From NCBI GenBank assembly GCA_023957385.1, contig JAMLGZ010000001.1, positions 2,218,923 to 2,282,922 on the forward strand: a stretch of 64,000 bases of DNA, read 5' to 3'. Position 1 is the first letter of the stretch. The number at the start of each line of letters is the position of its first letter. This document shows positions 1 to 9,784 of the stretch, in pieces. The notes under the pieces were generated by a model. It was not told the origin of the DNA and searched no databases. It saw only the letters and a program-made list of their open reading frames with translations. The position numbers and the translations under genes were made by a program. This DNA is from Brumimicrobium sp. (GTDB taxonomy: Bacteria; Bacteroidota; Bacteroidia; Flavobacteriales_D; Crocinitomicaceae).

Positions 1-1
1 C

Positions 2-70
2 CATAACATCTTTAAACCCGAAATTCAAGAGGAACTCTTTAGATTATTAGAGTTTGACATGAAAAAATAA
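2..70 (+). CDS. 3' end of an unidentified gene (partial)
   Basis: The window opens inside a reading frame that runs 22 codons (beginning HNIFKPEIQEEL) to a TAA at 68-70. The residues look like the amphipathic C-terminal helix of a soluble protein. The product cannot be identified from so little. It converges on the DinB-family gene with a 16 bp gap. Confidence 0.5.
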   Translation, partial: HNIFKPEIQEELFRLLEFDMKK

Positions 71-86
71 AGGAGACTCAGATTGA

Positions 87-581
87 TTACTTCTCGTCGG
101 CGCTTCTACCATACATTCCAGGTACAGGCACATTTAACAATCGTAAATACACACCTAATTGACCTCTATGATGATACAAATGATTTAACCCAACATGTCT
201 TATCACAAAATCTTTCGTATTTTCAATGATAATGATATCTCCTCTTTTCATTACCCACTTTTTCTCTAAATCCGTTTCTGACAAATTAGAAAGAGCAACT
301 ACTGATTTTTCGGTGCCTTCCTTTGAAAAAGCTACCAAATCCTCCACTGTATTGATGTTTGGGATTTTACGTGTATCATTTGCAAAATCAAGAAATTCTG
401 AAGTTGCAATAATTTGTGGATAATGAGAAATCTGTGCAATATGCTGTGCTAATTGTAATAAATTCATAGATTTTTCATGAGGTCTCCAATTGAATTGATC
501 ACTTGGTACTGCTTTAAGTAACTTCTGCGTACTTAATCCTTCACGCTGAATTTCAGCTATTAATTTTTCTTTATAATTCAT
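87..581 (-). CDS. DinB family protein
   Basis: A 164-residue protein of the DinB/YfiT-like four-helix-bundle superfamily. The family's metal-site pattern is visible: His47 in the segment LAQHIAQ, and His134 and His138 spaced as HxxxH in NHLYHHRGQ near the C-terminus. Members are metal-dependent and some act as thiol-dependent transferases or hydrolases; the substrate here cannot be told. Length fits the family (about 150-170). Its ATG lies 47 bp from the stop codon of tilS on the same strand, so the two may share a transcript. I am sure of the fold family and unsure of the reaction. Confidence 0.8.
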   Translation of the reverse strand: MNYKEKLIAEIQREGLSTQKLLKAVPSDQFNWRPHEKSMNLLQLAQHIAQISHYPQIIATSEFLDFANDTRKIPNINTVEDLVAFSKEGTEKSVVALSNLSETDLEKKWVMKRGDIIIIENTKDFVIRHVGLNHLYHHRGQLGVYLRLLNVPVPGMYGRSADEK

Positions 582-627
582 ACCCCTTCATTTAATTATA
601 TAACAACCTAGAAGTAAGAATGTTCCA

Positions 628-1815
628 TTATTTATCGACTAAATTTATTTGCCAAATTGTTTGAGAGTTTTTGTCAATCTTAAATAACTCTCCAGCTCCA
701 AAACCAAAAATGCCAATAATACGAGAAGTATTATCTTCTAACACCCAATAATTCTCTTTTTGATGAGAAGGGATTTTCTTGTCTCTCAGGAATTTTGCAA
801 CTGTTTTTACTCCTTTCATTCCATACGGCTGAAATAAATCACCTTCTTTCCACTTTCGAGCATCCAGCGGCATCGCTACTTTGTCTGCATCTATATAAAT
901 ACAGTTGAGCAAGGTGAAATCAGGGATTTTCACTTCTTCTATTTTGATTTGTTTTTGTGAATCTTCTATTTTATTGCTTACAAAAATTAATACATTCCCT
1001 TCATTCCAAATGGAAGTCTCTTGATTACCGATATATTTCCCTTTTTCAGAATGGAGTAGTTTATCCACTTCTTCAGTAGGAAATTCAGAAACTTTGTAGT
1101 GAGTAAGAAGATGTTGTTTAAACCAAATAGGAAGATTTTGCCATTCATTCAGTTTCCAAGAATTTGGTTTGGGCAAAGTATTTAAATAAGAAAGCAAATG
1201 CTGAAAATCATGCATCAAAGGAATAACATCAACAATAGGGAAACCTTGCTTTTCGATTAGATGAAGTAGCTTATTTCTATAGAGATTACGTACATATTCA
1301 TTGGATTCATTGCTTTTATCTTCTCTCCAAGCCCAATGATAACGAGATGCTAGAGATTTCAATTCTTCTTTAGAATACTTTAATAATGGACGAATAAATC
1401 CATCCCGATAAACAGGCATACCGGCCAACCCTCGCACTTTCCCTCCTCTACGTAATTGAGTGAAGAAGGTCTCAATTTGGTCATTTTTATGATGTGCAAG
1501 AATAATGTAGGTCTTTTCTATTTCAATAATTTCCTCAAACCAATTATACCGCAATTCTCTGGCGGCTAATTCAAGATTCATTTGATGGCTTTTCATATAT
1601 TGAAAGGTGTCGAATTCTTTTATTCTAATGGGGACATTCAATTCTATGGCAAGTTGTTCTACAAACTTCTGATCCAGATTTGAGTCTTCTCCTCTTAAAT
1701 GAAAATTACAATGTAGAATTCCAAAAGATTGCTGTGATTCTTTAAGTAAATGAGCCAAAACAACAGAATCTAAACCGCCGCTACAAGCCAACCAATATGT
1801 GGGAGATGTATCCAT
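628..1815 (-). CDS. tilS: tRNA(Ile)-lysidine synthetase TilS
   Basis: Ligates lysine to the wobble cytidine (C34) of the tRNA-Ile that reads AUA, using ATP, in the cytoplasm. The N-terminal PP-loop SGGLDS is at residues 12-17 from this ATG and is followed by a typical N-type ATPase domain. The C-terminal TilS domain is present (DARKWKEGDLFQPYGMKG, then KTVAKFLRDKKIP). From this ATG the N-terminus is about 14 residues shorter than usual. The frame stays open upstream to an ATT codon at 1855-1857 (encoding FIKSLPSLYQ on the way), which fits the normal N-terminus better, so a non-ATG start is possible. It is divergent from the proline dehydrogenase gene, 108 bp apart. Confidence 0.93.
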   Translation of the reverse strand: MDTSPTYWLACSGGLDSVVLAHLLKESQQSFGILHCNFHLRGEDSNLDQKFVEQLAIELNVPIRIKEFDTFQYMKSHQMNLELAARELRYNWFEEIIEIEKTYIILAHHKNDQIETFFTQLRRGGKVRGLAGMPVYRDGFIRPLLKYSKEELKSLASRYHWAWREDKSNESNEYVRNLYRNKLLHLIEKQGFPIVDVIPLMHDFQHLLSYLNTLPKPNSWKLNEWQNLPIWFKQHLLTHYKVSEFPTEEVDKLLHSEKGKYIGNQETSIWNEGNVLIFVSNKIEDSQKQIKIEEVKIPDFTLLNCIYIDADKVAMPLDARKWKEGDLFQPYGMKGVKTVAKFLRDKKIPSHQKENYWVLEDNTSRIIGIFGFGAGELFKIDKNSQTIWQINLVDK

Positions 1816-1923
1816 TTGATATAACGAAGGTAGTGATTTTATGAAAAATGACTTAATTCATTTTATTCGATGTAAGAATTTTCTAAATTCGCCCCGACAA
1901 ATTGAACTATTAAAAACAGATAT

Positions 1924-3096
1924 ATGGTTTCATTCGATAATACAGAAGTAGCTTTTAAATATAAGACAAACAAAGAATTAAATAGAGCACACAAACTTTT
2001 CAAAATTGTAGGCAAACCATGGATGGTTTCTTTTGGTAAAAAGATAGTTCCTATCTCTTTCAAATTAGGCCTGCCTATTTCAGGGATGATAAAAGCAACC
2101 ATTTTCAAGCAATTTTGCGGAGGAGAAACTATTGACGAATGTGACCAAACCATAGAAAAACTATATAACTATGGGGTGGGTACTATTTTAGATTATTCCG
2201 TAGAAGGACAAGAAAAAGAAGAAGATTTTGACCGTACCAAGGATGAAATTAAGCGCACTATTCTCAAAGCAAAAGATCACAGAGATTCTATTCCATTTGG
2301 CGTATTTAAACCAACAGGTTTGGCAAGAAAAGGATTGTTAGAAAGAGCAAATCATGAAGATACTGTTCTAACCCCTGAAGAAAAGGCGGAGCTAGATCGT
2401 ATCATCCATCGAATTGATGAAATATGTGCTTTAGCTGTAGAATGTCAGGTCCCCATTTTTGTAGATGCTGAAGAAACATGGATTCAGGACGTGATGGATA
2501 GAATCGTAGAGTCTATGATGGAAAAATACAACAAAGAAACTTGTTGGATATATAATACTATCCAATTGTATCGTCACGACCGAATTGAATTTACTCGTAA
2601 AAGTATTGAAAGAGCAAGAGCCAAAGGATATAAGTTTGGTTTAAAACTGGTTCGGGGAGCCTATATGGAAAAAGAAAGAGAACGTGCCCTCGAAATGGGA
2701 TATCCCTCTCCTATTCAGCCTGATAAAGCATCTAGCGACCATGATTTTGATTTGGCTACTCAAATCATGGTAGAAAATATAGATGTATGTGCGGTTTGTT
2801 GTGGAACTCACAATGAAAAAAGCGCGATGTTATTAGTAGATCTTATTGAAAAACACAAACTAGACAAGAATGATAAGCGTATTTTCTTTGCGCAACTTTT
2901 GGGTATGTCTGACCATATTTCTTTTAATCTTGCAGATGCAGGTTATAACGTAACTAAATACGTTCCTTATGGCCCTGTAAAGAAAGTCACACCATATTTA
3001 TTGAGAAGAGCAGAAGAAAATACTTCTGTAGCTGGACAAACAGGTAGAGAGCTTAGTTTGATCGAGAAAGAGTGGAAGAGAAGGAAGGGAAAGTAA
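1924..3096 (+). CDS. Proline dehydrogenase (monofunctional)
   Basis: FAD-dependent oxidation of L-proline to pyrroline-5-carboxylate, the first step of proline catabolism. The 390-residue protein is the single-domain PRODH type, not the bifunctional PutA. Visible hallmarks are the barrel strand motif LVRGAYMEKER, and near the C-terminus YVPYGPVKKV followed by PYLLRRAEEN, in which the paired arginines bind the substrate carboxylate in the family. No aldehyde dehydrogenase partner is adjacent. The start is the first ATG; upstream lies the divergent tilS. It is followed by an 86 bp spacer containing a REP-like palindrome. Confidence 0.93.
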   Translation: MVSFDNTEVAFKYKTNKELNRAHKLFKIVGKPWMVSFGKKIVPISFKLGLPISGMIKATIFKQFCGGETIDECDQTIEKLYNYGVGTILDYSVEGQEKEEDFDRTKDEIKRTILKAKDHRDSIPFGVFKPTGLARKGLLERANHEDTVLTPEEKAELDRIIHRIDEICALAVECQVPIFVDAEETWIQDVMDRIVESMMEKYNKETCWIYNTIQLYRHDRIEFTRKSIERARAKGYKFGLKLVRGAYMEKERERALEMGYPSPIQPDKASSDHDFDLATQIMVENIDVCAVCCGTHNEKSAMLLVDLIEKHKLDKNDKRIFFAQLLGMSDHISFNLADAGYNVTKYVPYGPVKKVTPYLLRRAEENTSVAGQTGRELSLIEKEWKRRKGK

Positions 3097-3120
3097 ACCT
3101 TCGACAAGCACAAGGCCGAA

Positions 3121-3138
3121 TACCGATAGCTATTGGTA
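3121..3138. repeat. REP-like palindrome
   Basis: The 18 bases form an imperfect palindrome with core CCGATAGCTATTGG. The same core (CCCGATA...TATCGGG) recurs as a longer perfect palindrome at 17725-17746. It sits between the proline dehydrogenase and the alpha/beta hydrolase genes, both on the plus strand. It may be a REP-type element or a weak processing or termination hairpin; no T-tract follows. Confidence 0.45.
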
Positions 3139-3182
3139 GGAAAGTGTAATATTGGAAAAACTCAAAAGGAATTATCATATAC

Positions 3183-3929
3183 ATGATTAATCATTCGCTA
3201 TATATAGAATTTCATAATTTATATAAAAATCGTCCTACGCTGGTATTTCTTCATGATAGCTTAGGATGCGCCCAACTCTGGCGAGATTTTCCGAAAAAAT
3301 TAGCACAAGCGACACAATGTAATTTCTTACTCTATGACCGACTTGGTTATGGAAAATCAGAATCTATAGCTACTCACGAACGACCTGTGAATTATATGGA
3401 ATTAGAAGCGGATATCTTATATAATTTATTAAATCAATTTGGATTAGAAAATGTGATTTTATTTGGACATAGTGATGGTGGTTCAATTTCTTTAATTGCA
3501 GCAAGCAAATATCCTGATAAAATTAAAGCAGTTATCGTAGAAGCTGCTCATATTTTTGTAGAAGATATTACTTTACAAGGGATTTACGACGCAATAAAAT
3601 CCTATAATACTACCAACTTGAAAGAACGTTTAACAAAATACCACGGAGATAAAGTAGAAACTTTGTTTAGAGCATGGACAGAAACATGGACACGAAGTGA
3701 TTACCGAGATTGGAATATCGAATATTTATTGTCTAAAATTAGTTGTCCACTCTTATTCATTCAAGGGGAAAAAGATGAGTATGGTTCATTAAAGCAGGTA
3801 GAAAGAACCATTGCACAAGTTAGTGGACAAGCAGAACAATTCATTATTCCTGATGTAGGGCACACACCACACAAAGAAGCTCCAGAAATGGTGCTACAAA
3901 AAGTAATTGATTTTATCGATATACAATAG
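3183..3929 (+). CDS. Alpha/beta hydrolase
   Basis: A 248-residue alpha/beta-hydrolase-fold enzyme with no signal peptide, so cytoplasmic. The nucleophile elbow GHSDGG places the catalytic serine at residue 97. An oxyanion region HDSLG follows the first strands, the acid is likely the Asp in QGEKDEYG, and the base is the His in DVGHTPHKE near the C-terminus. The substrate is unknown; esterase, lactonase and C-C hydrolase relatives share this layout. Transcribed away from proline dehydrogenase and convergent with the metalloprotease gene. Confidence 0.88.
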   Translation: MINHSLYIEFHNLYKNRPTLVFLHDSLGCAQLWRDFPKKLAQATQCNFLLYDRLGYGKSESIATHERPVNYMELEADILYNLLNQFGLENVILFGHSDGGSISLIAASKYPDKIKAVIVEAAHIFVEDITLQGIYDAIKSYNTTNLKERLTKYHGDKVETLFRAWTETWTRSDYRDWNIEYLLSKISCPLLFIQGEKDEYGSLKQVERTIAQVSGQAEQFIIPDVGHTPHKEAPEMVLQKVIDFIDIQ

Positions 3930-3946
3930 AGTCAAGTGAATTCCAT

Positions 3947-3973
3947 TCAATAATAACCAATAAATTATTGAAA
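3947..3973. terminator. AT-rich inverted repeat between convergent genes
   Basis: Arms TTCAATAAT (3947-3955) and ATTATTGAA (3965-3973) pair perfectly around a 9-base loop between two convergent genes. The symmetry suggests a bidirectional terminator, although the stem is AT-rich and there is no long T-tract. Confidence 0.4.
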
Positions 3974-3987
3974 TATTAATTAGTAGA

Positions 3988-6093
3988 TTATTCTACAGCA
4001 ACCTTCTTCGTTAAGGCATATCCCTCTCCTACCATTTGTACATAGTAAATCCCTTTTGACAAATAAGACAAATCTATTTCAATCTCTTTAAGGTGGTTCA
4101 CTTCTATAGTCTTTATCAATCTTCCAGAATTCTCATAAATAGAAACTATATTCATCGCATTTGAACCTGTTAAAGTAATCTTACCTGATGTGGGGTTGGG
4201 ATAAATCGTAAAATCTTGATCGAGTTCTTCATAGATATTAGTAGTTCCAGTAGTTTCTTGAATATTAATATTATCTATATATACAATAGTCCCCCAACCA
4301 GATATACCTTTAAAAGCAATTTGTACAACACCTCCCACATAAGGAGTTAGATCAATAACTTCATTTCTCCAATTGATTGGATCAAGATAAGGTTCAATAG
4401 ATGCAGGTTCAGTGCCCAAAATGGCTCCCTTTTTATCATAGATGACATAGGGCATACCGCAACTTGGACTAATCAACACTTGTAATTCATCATCAAATAT
4501 AGTGCTGCCATACGGTCTATATGCCACATCAAAAGAGAGTGATGCGGAAGACATATTCTCTAATGAGAAATAAGGGAGGTGAAGAATATCTATATCTCCT
4601 GAAGTATTTACAGCGCCATTAGCAGGGTCAAAATCAAGCATTGTCGAATTACCAACGGTTGGCGCTACTCCTTTCGTTGCTTTTTTCCATGTAGAAGGGT
4701 TTCCTCCATTTTCTATAGACCAGTCTGCAGGTGGAAAAGTCACTCCTGTAAAACCTTCTACAATAGGTAAGGAAACAAAAGTACTAGGAGATGCAGAAAC
4801 CGTAATTAACCCTGTTTTATAAACAGTATTTGTCCCTGATAATGTAGTAATAATCACTTCCACGTCATATTCTCCAGATGATGCGTAACTTACACTTGGA
4901 TTTGCACTTGTAGAAGTTGCTGGAGATCCTCCTGGAAAAGACCACGCATAAGAAAGAATTGTTTCATTACTTCCTGTCACTGCAAAAGTAGTTGAACCTC
5001 CTTCACAGATGATATACTGATTCGCTTGAATTTTAAGTAAACAGCCTAAGTTACTAAGGAATACCCCGGTTTGTTCTAGATTAGAAGTTGTCCACAAATT
5101 AGATCTTCCTTCAAGATTTCCCTCTAATGTTGCTCTCATTCTATCAACTTGTCCTTGGGTAAACATAACTCTACAGTATGAATAATTCATGTAATTCTGT
5201 ACATTATCTAAAGTTCCATCGCATGAATGTAAATTCAAATCACAACCAGAGGATCCTTCTGTTTCAGGAGTATCTGCCACCTCATCATCTCCACATACGC
5301 CAAATTCATCTCCCCAGATATGATTTAAATTAAGCCAATGCCCTACTTCATGAGTTAGTGTTCTACTGGTTATAGGCATTGAAGTACCGATAGAACCTAC
5401 ATAGCTGTTCAAAATATAAATACTATTGAAATATAAGTTAGACGGATCATCGTTTACATCTTCTGTATAAGGTAAATACGTATAACCTGCCGCTCCCGAA
5501 ATTATCTTTTTGGCAACTATAATATTCAAATATTTATCGTAAGGCCAATAACCTTGATACACATCATTCCCATTCAGAACTGCTTGTAACTGATCCCATC
5601 CTCCATAATCATCGTCATTGTATGTTTCTAGTGATTCCGTTCTAGTAATACCATTGAAACAGGTACCATCTGGAGCAACTGTTGCCAACTCAAAGTGAAT
5701 TTCTGCATCTCCTGCAATATTCTGAAACTCAGGAATAATACTTACAACATCAGGATTTAATTTTCTAAAATCTCGATTTAGAATATCCATTGCATCTAAA
5801 ATCTGCACCTCAGATATATTTTCTGGACCATTATCATGAAGAATATGAAATACTACAGGGATGGTATATATTGTTCCACGAGTATCAGCCTTATCTAGTA
5901 ACTGATTTGACTGATTCTTCCTCTCTATATATTTCTGATAGCGTTCAGGTGATTTTTCTTTTAATACTTTAATCACCGTTTCTTGTCCACAAAAAGGGCT
6001 TGACGCCATACGTGAACGTAAATCCTGCTCTTTCACTTGACTCAAAAGAGAAAAAGAAAATAAACTTACTAATAATACTGTTATACTTTTCAT
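3988..6093 (-). CDS. Secreted M43-family (cytophagalysin-like) zinc metalloprotease, T9SS type A cargo
   Basis: A 701-residue secreted protease. The order is: signal peptide (residues 1-19, ending LLSQ); propeptide; catalytic domain with the extended zinc motif HEVGHWLNLNH (His248, Glu249, His252, His258) and a Met-turn region NYMNYSYC; a PKD-like domain around residues 360-430 (YAWSFPGGSP); a jelly-roll-like segment; and a C-terminal type A sorting domain (IYPNPTSGK, ending YALTKKVAVE). Family members (pappalysin/cytophagalysin) are Zn and Ca endopeptidases exported through the type IX system. It has its own transcription unit. It is likely nutritional or processing; the substrate cannot be read. 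Confidence 0.92.
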   Translation of the reverse strand: MKSITVLLVSLFSFSLLSQVKEQDLRSRMASSPFCGQETVIKVLKEKSPERYQKYIERKNQSNQLLDKADTRGTIYTIPVVFHILHDNGPENISEVQILDAMDILNRDFRKLNPDVVSIIPEFQNIAGDAEIHFELATVAPDGTCFNGITRTESLETYNDDDYGGWDQLQAVLNGNDVYQGYWPYDKYLNIIVAKKIISGAAGYTYLPYTEDVNDDPSNLYFNSIYILNSYVGSIGTSMPITSRTLTHEVGHWLNLNHIWGDEFGVCGDDEVADTPETEGSSGCDLNLHSCDGTLDNVQNYMNYSYCRVMFTQGQVDRMRATLEGNLEGRSNLWTTSNLEQTGVFLSNLGCLLKIQANQYIICEGGSTTFAVTGSNETILSYAWSFPGGSPATSTSANPSVSYASSGEYDVEVIITTLSGTNTVYKTGLITVSASPSTFVSLPIVEGFTGVTFPPADWSIENGGNPSTWKKATKGVAPTVGNSTMLDFDPANGAVNTSGDIDILHLPYFSLENMSSASLSFDVAYRPYGSTIFDDELQVLISPSCGMPYVIYDKKGAILGTEPASIEPYLDPINWRNEVIDLTPYVGGVVQIAFKGISGWGTIVYIDNINIQETTGTTNIYEELDQDFTIYPNPTSGKITLTGSNAMNIVSIYENSGRLIKTIEVNHLKEIEIDLSYLSKGIYYVQMVGEGYALTKKVAVE

Positions 6094-6229
6094 ACTGTTT
6101 TAGTTACGTAATATTTTTTTAATTATGGAATACCCTCACCATCTTTCTAAATATGGTGAATTCTTGCGGAAATATGAGTTAACTCGATACTCACTTCATT
6201 TTGTTTGTTTACTTACATGGTTAAATCAA

Positions 6230-7555
6230 TCAAATTAAACCTCTCGCTTTAATCTCCAGATATTTATTTATCACTGAGATATTTAGATTTTCTGGTAAAG
6301 TATAAATAGAATGGATACCATATTTTGATAATTCTTGTCTAATTAATTTCTTTTCGTATTCAAATTTTTCAGCTATAATCTCATCGTAAATATCCTCAAT
6401 GTTAGAAGCATTCTTATAATCTAATAATTTTTTGATTTCAGCATTCTCAAAGAAAATTACTACAACTAAATGCTGCTTGGCAAGTCCGCGCAAATACTTT
6501 AACTGCCTTTTTAAGGCGTCTTGCGTTTCAAAATTAGTAAACAAAAGTAATAGACTTCGCTGCTTTATATGATTTCGTAAATCTACATAGAGTCGATTGA
6601 AATCGGATTCGAAGAAGTTTGTTTGTACATTATACAGCGCATCAGCAATACGTTTCATTTGGCTAGATTTTGCCTCTGCAGCCACGATGTTTTCTACTTT
6701 TTTAGAAAAAGTCATAACCCCTGCCCTATCTTGTTTCTTTAGAACGATATAAGACAAAGCCATGGAAGCATTAATGGCATAATCTAATAGAGATAAGCCA
6801 TTGAAAGGCATTTTCATGACTCTACCTTTGTCTATTATCATATAGATACGCTGTGCCCGCTCTTCTTGATATTGATTAACCATCAGTTGATTGCTTTTCC
6901 CTGTGGCTTTCCAATTGATAGTTCGAATATCATCTCCCCTCACATACTCTTTGATCTGTTCAAATTCCATTGTGTGACCAATCTTTCTAATTTTCTTGAT
7001 ACCACCGAATAACACTTCATTTTGAAGTGCTAACAGTTCGTACTTTTGGAGATGAATAAAAGAAGGGTAACTTGGAAGCATCACATCTTCTTGAAATTTA
7101 TAACGTTTAGCTATCAAATTCAATGGAGAACTTACGAATACGTTCAATGCGCCAAATATATATTCTCCACGTTCTTTGGGAGTTAAGGCAAATTGAAAAT
7201 GAACTTCATCCATAGGAGCGATATGCTTATGAATTTCAAAATGACGCAATTGAAATTGTTTAGGAACCTCATCAATCACTTTTACAGAAATCCGGAAGGG
7301 GTATCTGTTTTTTAGATGAAATTTAATTTGATTATCGTCACCGTTTGACAATTTTTCAGGAACGATACGTCTCGCTTTTAATCCTAAAGTTCGTCTATAA
7401 AGCAAAAAGATATCAACTCCTATTATTCCTAAAAAAAGAACTAAAAAACCATTACTAATATTCAAAAGAGCAGGATAGAAAAAGCTAAAAACATAGAGTA
7501 TAATCAATACTCCCAAGAGAATAAAAAATGTGTTATTTAGATAAAGCTTTTTCAT
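6230..7555 (-). CDS. DUF58 domain-containing protein
   Basis: A 441-residue membrane-anchored protein with two transmembrane helices at residues 8-26 and 31-52. A DUF58 segment near residues 195-235 carries the typical run FEQIKEYVRGDDIRTINWKA. The C-terminal half is a VWA-like fold (MIIDKGRVM). DUF58 proteins are almost always paired with MoxR ATPases, and the pair is thought to act in metal insertion or protein-complex maturation. It is the last gene of the six-gene minus-strand cluster from 12508 to 6230, 26 bp after moxR. Confidence 0.9.
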   Translation of the reverse strand: MKKLYLNNTFFILLGVLIILYVFSFFYPALLNISNGFLVLFLGIIGVDIFLLYRRTLGLKARRIVPEKLSNGDDNQIKFHLKNRYPFRISVKVIDEVPKQFQLRHFEIHKHIAPMDEVHFQFALTPKERGEYIFGALNVFVSSPLNLIAKRYKFQEDVMLPSYPSFIHLQKYELLALQNEVLFGGIKKIRKIGHTMEFEQIKEYVRGDDIRTINWKATGKSNQLMVNQYQEERAQRIYMIIDKGRVMKMPFNGLSLLDYAINASMALSYIVLKKQDRAGVMTFSKKVENIVAAEAKSSQMKRIADALYNVQTNFFESDFNRLYVDLRNHIKQRSLLLLFTNFETQDALKRQLKYLRGLAKQHLVVVIFFENAEIKKLLDYKNASNIEDIYDEIIAEKFEYEKKLIRQELSKYGIHSIYTLPENLNISVINKYLEIKARGLI

Positions 7556-7581
7556 GAAATCATGAGATCTTTTGGTTACAA

Positions 7582-8604
7582 TTAACGTGGTATTTCAATT
7601 CCGTCAATAATTTGTTTCACAACTTCTTCAATTTCCATCCCTTCCATTTCGCGTTCAGGCGCAATGATAACACGGTGACGTAGCACAGCATTTGCGGCGT
7701 CCTTAATATCTTCAGGAGTCACAAAATCCCTTCCACGTATGGCGGCAAATCCTTTAGAGGAAGTCAATAAAGCAAGAGATGCACGAGGGGAAGCTCCGAG
7801 ATACAAGAATGGATTTTCTCTAGTAGAAACTACGATTTTTGCTATATATTCTAAGATTTTATCTTCCACAATCACATCCTTAATAAGTAGTTGGAATTTT
7901 TTCAGATTAGAGGCAGTTACAACAGCTTGAATCTGAGATGTTTTATCTTCTACCTTTGATATATGCTGATTTTTAATAATCTGAACCTCTTGTTCCAAAT
8001 TAGGATAATCTACTTTAATTTTAAATAAAAAGCGATCTAGTTGTGCTTCGGGTAAACGATACGTTCCTTCTTGCTCTATCGGATTTTGAGTAGCAACTAC
8101 AATAAATGGCTCATCCATTTGATATCGTTTACCATCCATGGTAATTTGTCGTTCTTCCATTACCTCAAACAAAGCTGCTTGTGTTTTAGCTGGAGAGCGG
8201 TTAATCTCATCAATCAATATAAAATTAGAAAAGATTGGACCCTTTTTGAATTCAAATTCCGAATTCTTCATGTTAAATACAGAAGTTCCCAAAATATCTG
8301 CAGGCATAAGATCAGGCGTAAATTGTATCCTGCTAAAGCCTACATCTACTGTTTTGGAAATTAACTTTGCTGTAATCGTTTTGGCAACTCCTGGCACACC
8401 TTCAATCAGCACATGCCCGTTTGAAAGTAAAGCCACTAAAAGATGTTCAATCATAGACTCTTGTCCAACAATCACCTTTTTAACTTCATCCTTAATTTTT
8501 TGAAGATGAATACTTAACTCGGTAAAATCCAATCTATTGGTAAACTCTCCTTGAGAATTTTCCAGGTTAATGTGCCCTTGTGGTTCTTGATTTTCTTCCA
8601 TCAT
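7582..8604 (-). CDS. MoxR-family AAA+ ATPase (first copy)
   Basis: A 340-residue AAA+ ATPase, cytoplasmic, of the MoxR/RavA group, thought to act as a chaperone with DUF58/VWA partners. Walker A GVPGVAKT is at residues 69-76; Walker B is ILIDEINRSPAKTQ; sensor 1 is VVATQNPIEQEGTYRLPEAQLDRF-like. The lid domain follows, with DFVTPEDIKDAA and HRVIIAPE. The gene is flanked by DUF58 and DUF4350 partners, which supports the pairing. A second MoxR lies at 55757-56710. Confidence 0.95.
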   Translation of the reverse strand: MMEENQEPQGHINLENSQGEFTNRLDFTELSIHLQKIKDEVKKVIVGQESMIEHLLVALLSNGHVLIEGVPGVAKTITAKLISKTVDVGFSRIQFTPDLMPADILGTSVFNMKNSEFEFKKGPIFSNFILIDEINRSPAKTQAALFEVMEERQITMDGKRYQMDEPFIVVATQNPIEQEGTYRLPEAQLDRFLFKIKVDYPNLEQEVQIIKNQHISKVEDKTSQIQAVVTASNLKKFQLLIKDVIVEDKILEYIAKIVVSTRENPFLYLGASPRASLALLTSSKGFAAIRGRDFVTPEDIKDAANAVLRHRVIIAPEREMEGMEIEEVVKQIIDGIEIPR

Positions 8605-8617
8605 TTTATAATTTAAT

Positions 8618-9784
8618 TCATTTATAAATTTTATCTAGTAGTTTATTCATTGCTATCAGATCTTTTTCATATACTACAGTATGATTGTCTTGTGCGATAC
8701 GAATACATTGAATTGCTTCTTCAACATCTTCAATTGTAGCATTAGTTTTTAATTGCAATTTTTCTTCAAATTCTCGGTTCAGTTTGGAAGTATCTAAAAG
8801 TAAATCCGTTCGCACTTTATGTAAGAAATAGGCTGCTTTCTTATTCATCATATCTTTCACATTTCCTTCATTAAGATAAAGATTACCAATATTTTTCACA
8901 AACTCTACTGAAGTATTTGGTAAAGGCTTCACTATTGGAATGATACGTTGCATACGTTTTCCCCTAAAAATAATAAAAGCGAGCATACCTATTAGCATAC
9001 AATACCAAGCATACCTCAAAGCAGGATGTTGTAAAATGAAACGCATAGGCGATTCATCTACCATCACTTGATTATCTATAAACCATATCGTATGCTTATC
9101 ATGAGGTAGATAAGAAAAAACTTGTTCTACATATTTTTCATTTCCTACTTGAAGTAGATAATAGTTTGTTAGAATCATAGGATCAGCATGTATATAAAAA
9201 GCTCCTTTTCCATAACTAACCTTTACAAAGTTTGAAAAATACGAGTCTGCTCCCTTCACTTCAACTTTCCCTAAATATTCATGATTCCTATCTTTTAACA
9301 TATAGAAACCTCGATAATTAGGCAATTTATCTATATTCATTTTAGCATTTCTAGTAGTATCGGTAAACGATAAAAGCGTAGAGGAATCATTGTAAAAATT
9401 TTGAATATGTATGCGTAAAGTGTCAAAATAATCAGATAACACCCAATCTCCAATTAATAAGGCATTGCTTCCCTTATAAACTTGTTTGAGGACCTTATTG
9501 CGACTCTCTATGTCGTATTCTTTATTTATAATAAGGATATTATGTGCTGATTTCAGGGAGTCTTTTGAATAAAAATCATACGGTGACTCTTTGCTTCTTT
9601 TTAGTTTATGATTGAATAGATTATCAGCTTCTTGATTAAAAACATATAGCCCAAAAGGAGCTTTACTCTTTAGATTGTAATTCTTTCTCCAATCCAAAAT
9701 AGGCTTCTTATTCAACTGCATAAGTGTGAGTAAGGCTACAATAACGACTGCCACAATCAAATATATTTTCAGCGCCTTATTCAT
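8618..9784 (-). CDS. DUF4350 domain-containing membrane protein
   Basis: A 388-residue protein with an N-terminal transmembrane helix (residues 7-24), an extracytoplasmic domain of about 220 residues with a DUF4350-type GATase-like fold (ALLIGDWVLSDYF), a second helix near 255-275, and a cytoplasmic helical tail. Typical member of the Bacteroidota MoxR/DUF58/DUF4129 cluster. Its start overlaps the stop of the upstream gene by 4 bases (ATGA), so the two are translationally coupled. Function unknown. Confidence 0.78.
   Translation of the reverse strand: MNKALKIYLIVAVVIVALLTLMQLNKKPILDWRKNYNLKSKAPFGLYVFNQEADNLFNHKLKRSKESPYDFYSKDSLKSAHNILIINKEYDIESRNKVLKQVYKGSNALLIGDWVLSDYFDTLRIHIQNFYNDSSTLLSFTDTTRNAKMNIDKLPNYRGFYMLKDRNHEYLGKVEVKGADSYFSNFVKVSYGKGAFYIHADPMILTNYYLLQVGNEKYVEQVFSYLPHDKHTIWFIDNQVMVDESPMRFILQHPALRYAWYCMLIGMLAFIIFRGKRMQRIIPIVKPLPNTSVEFVKNIGNLYLNEGNVKDMMNKKAAYFLHKVRTDLLLDTSKLNREFEEKLQLKTNATIEDVEEAIQCIRIAQDNHTVVYEKDLIAMNKLLDKIYK

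Noticed and set aside
8071..8503. Two plus-strand frames across the first MoxR gene
   Set aside because: Antisense shadows of a clearly conserved AAA+ ATPase gene.
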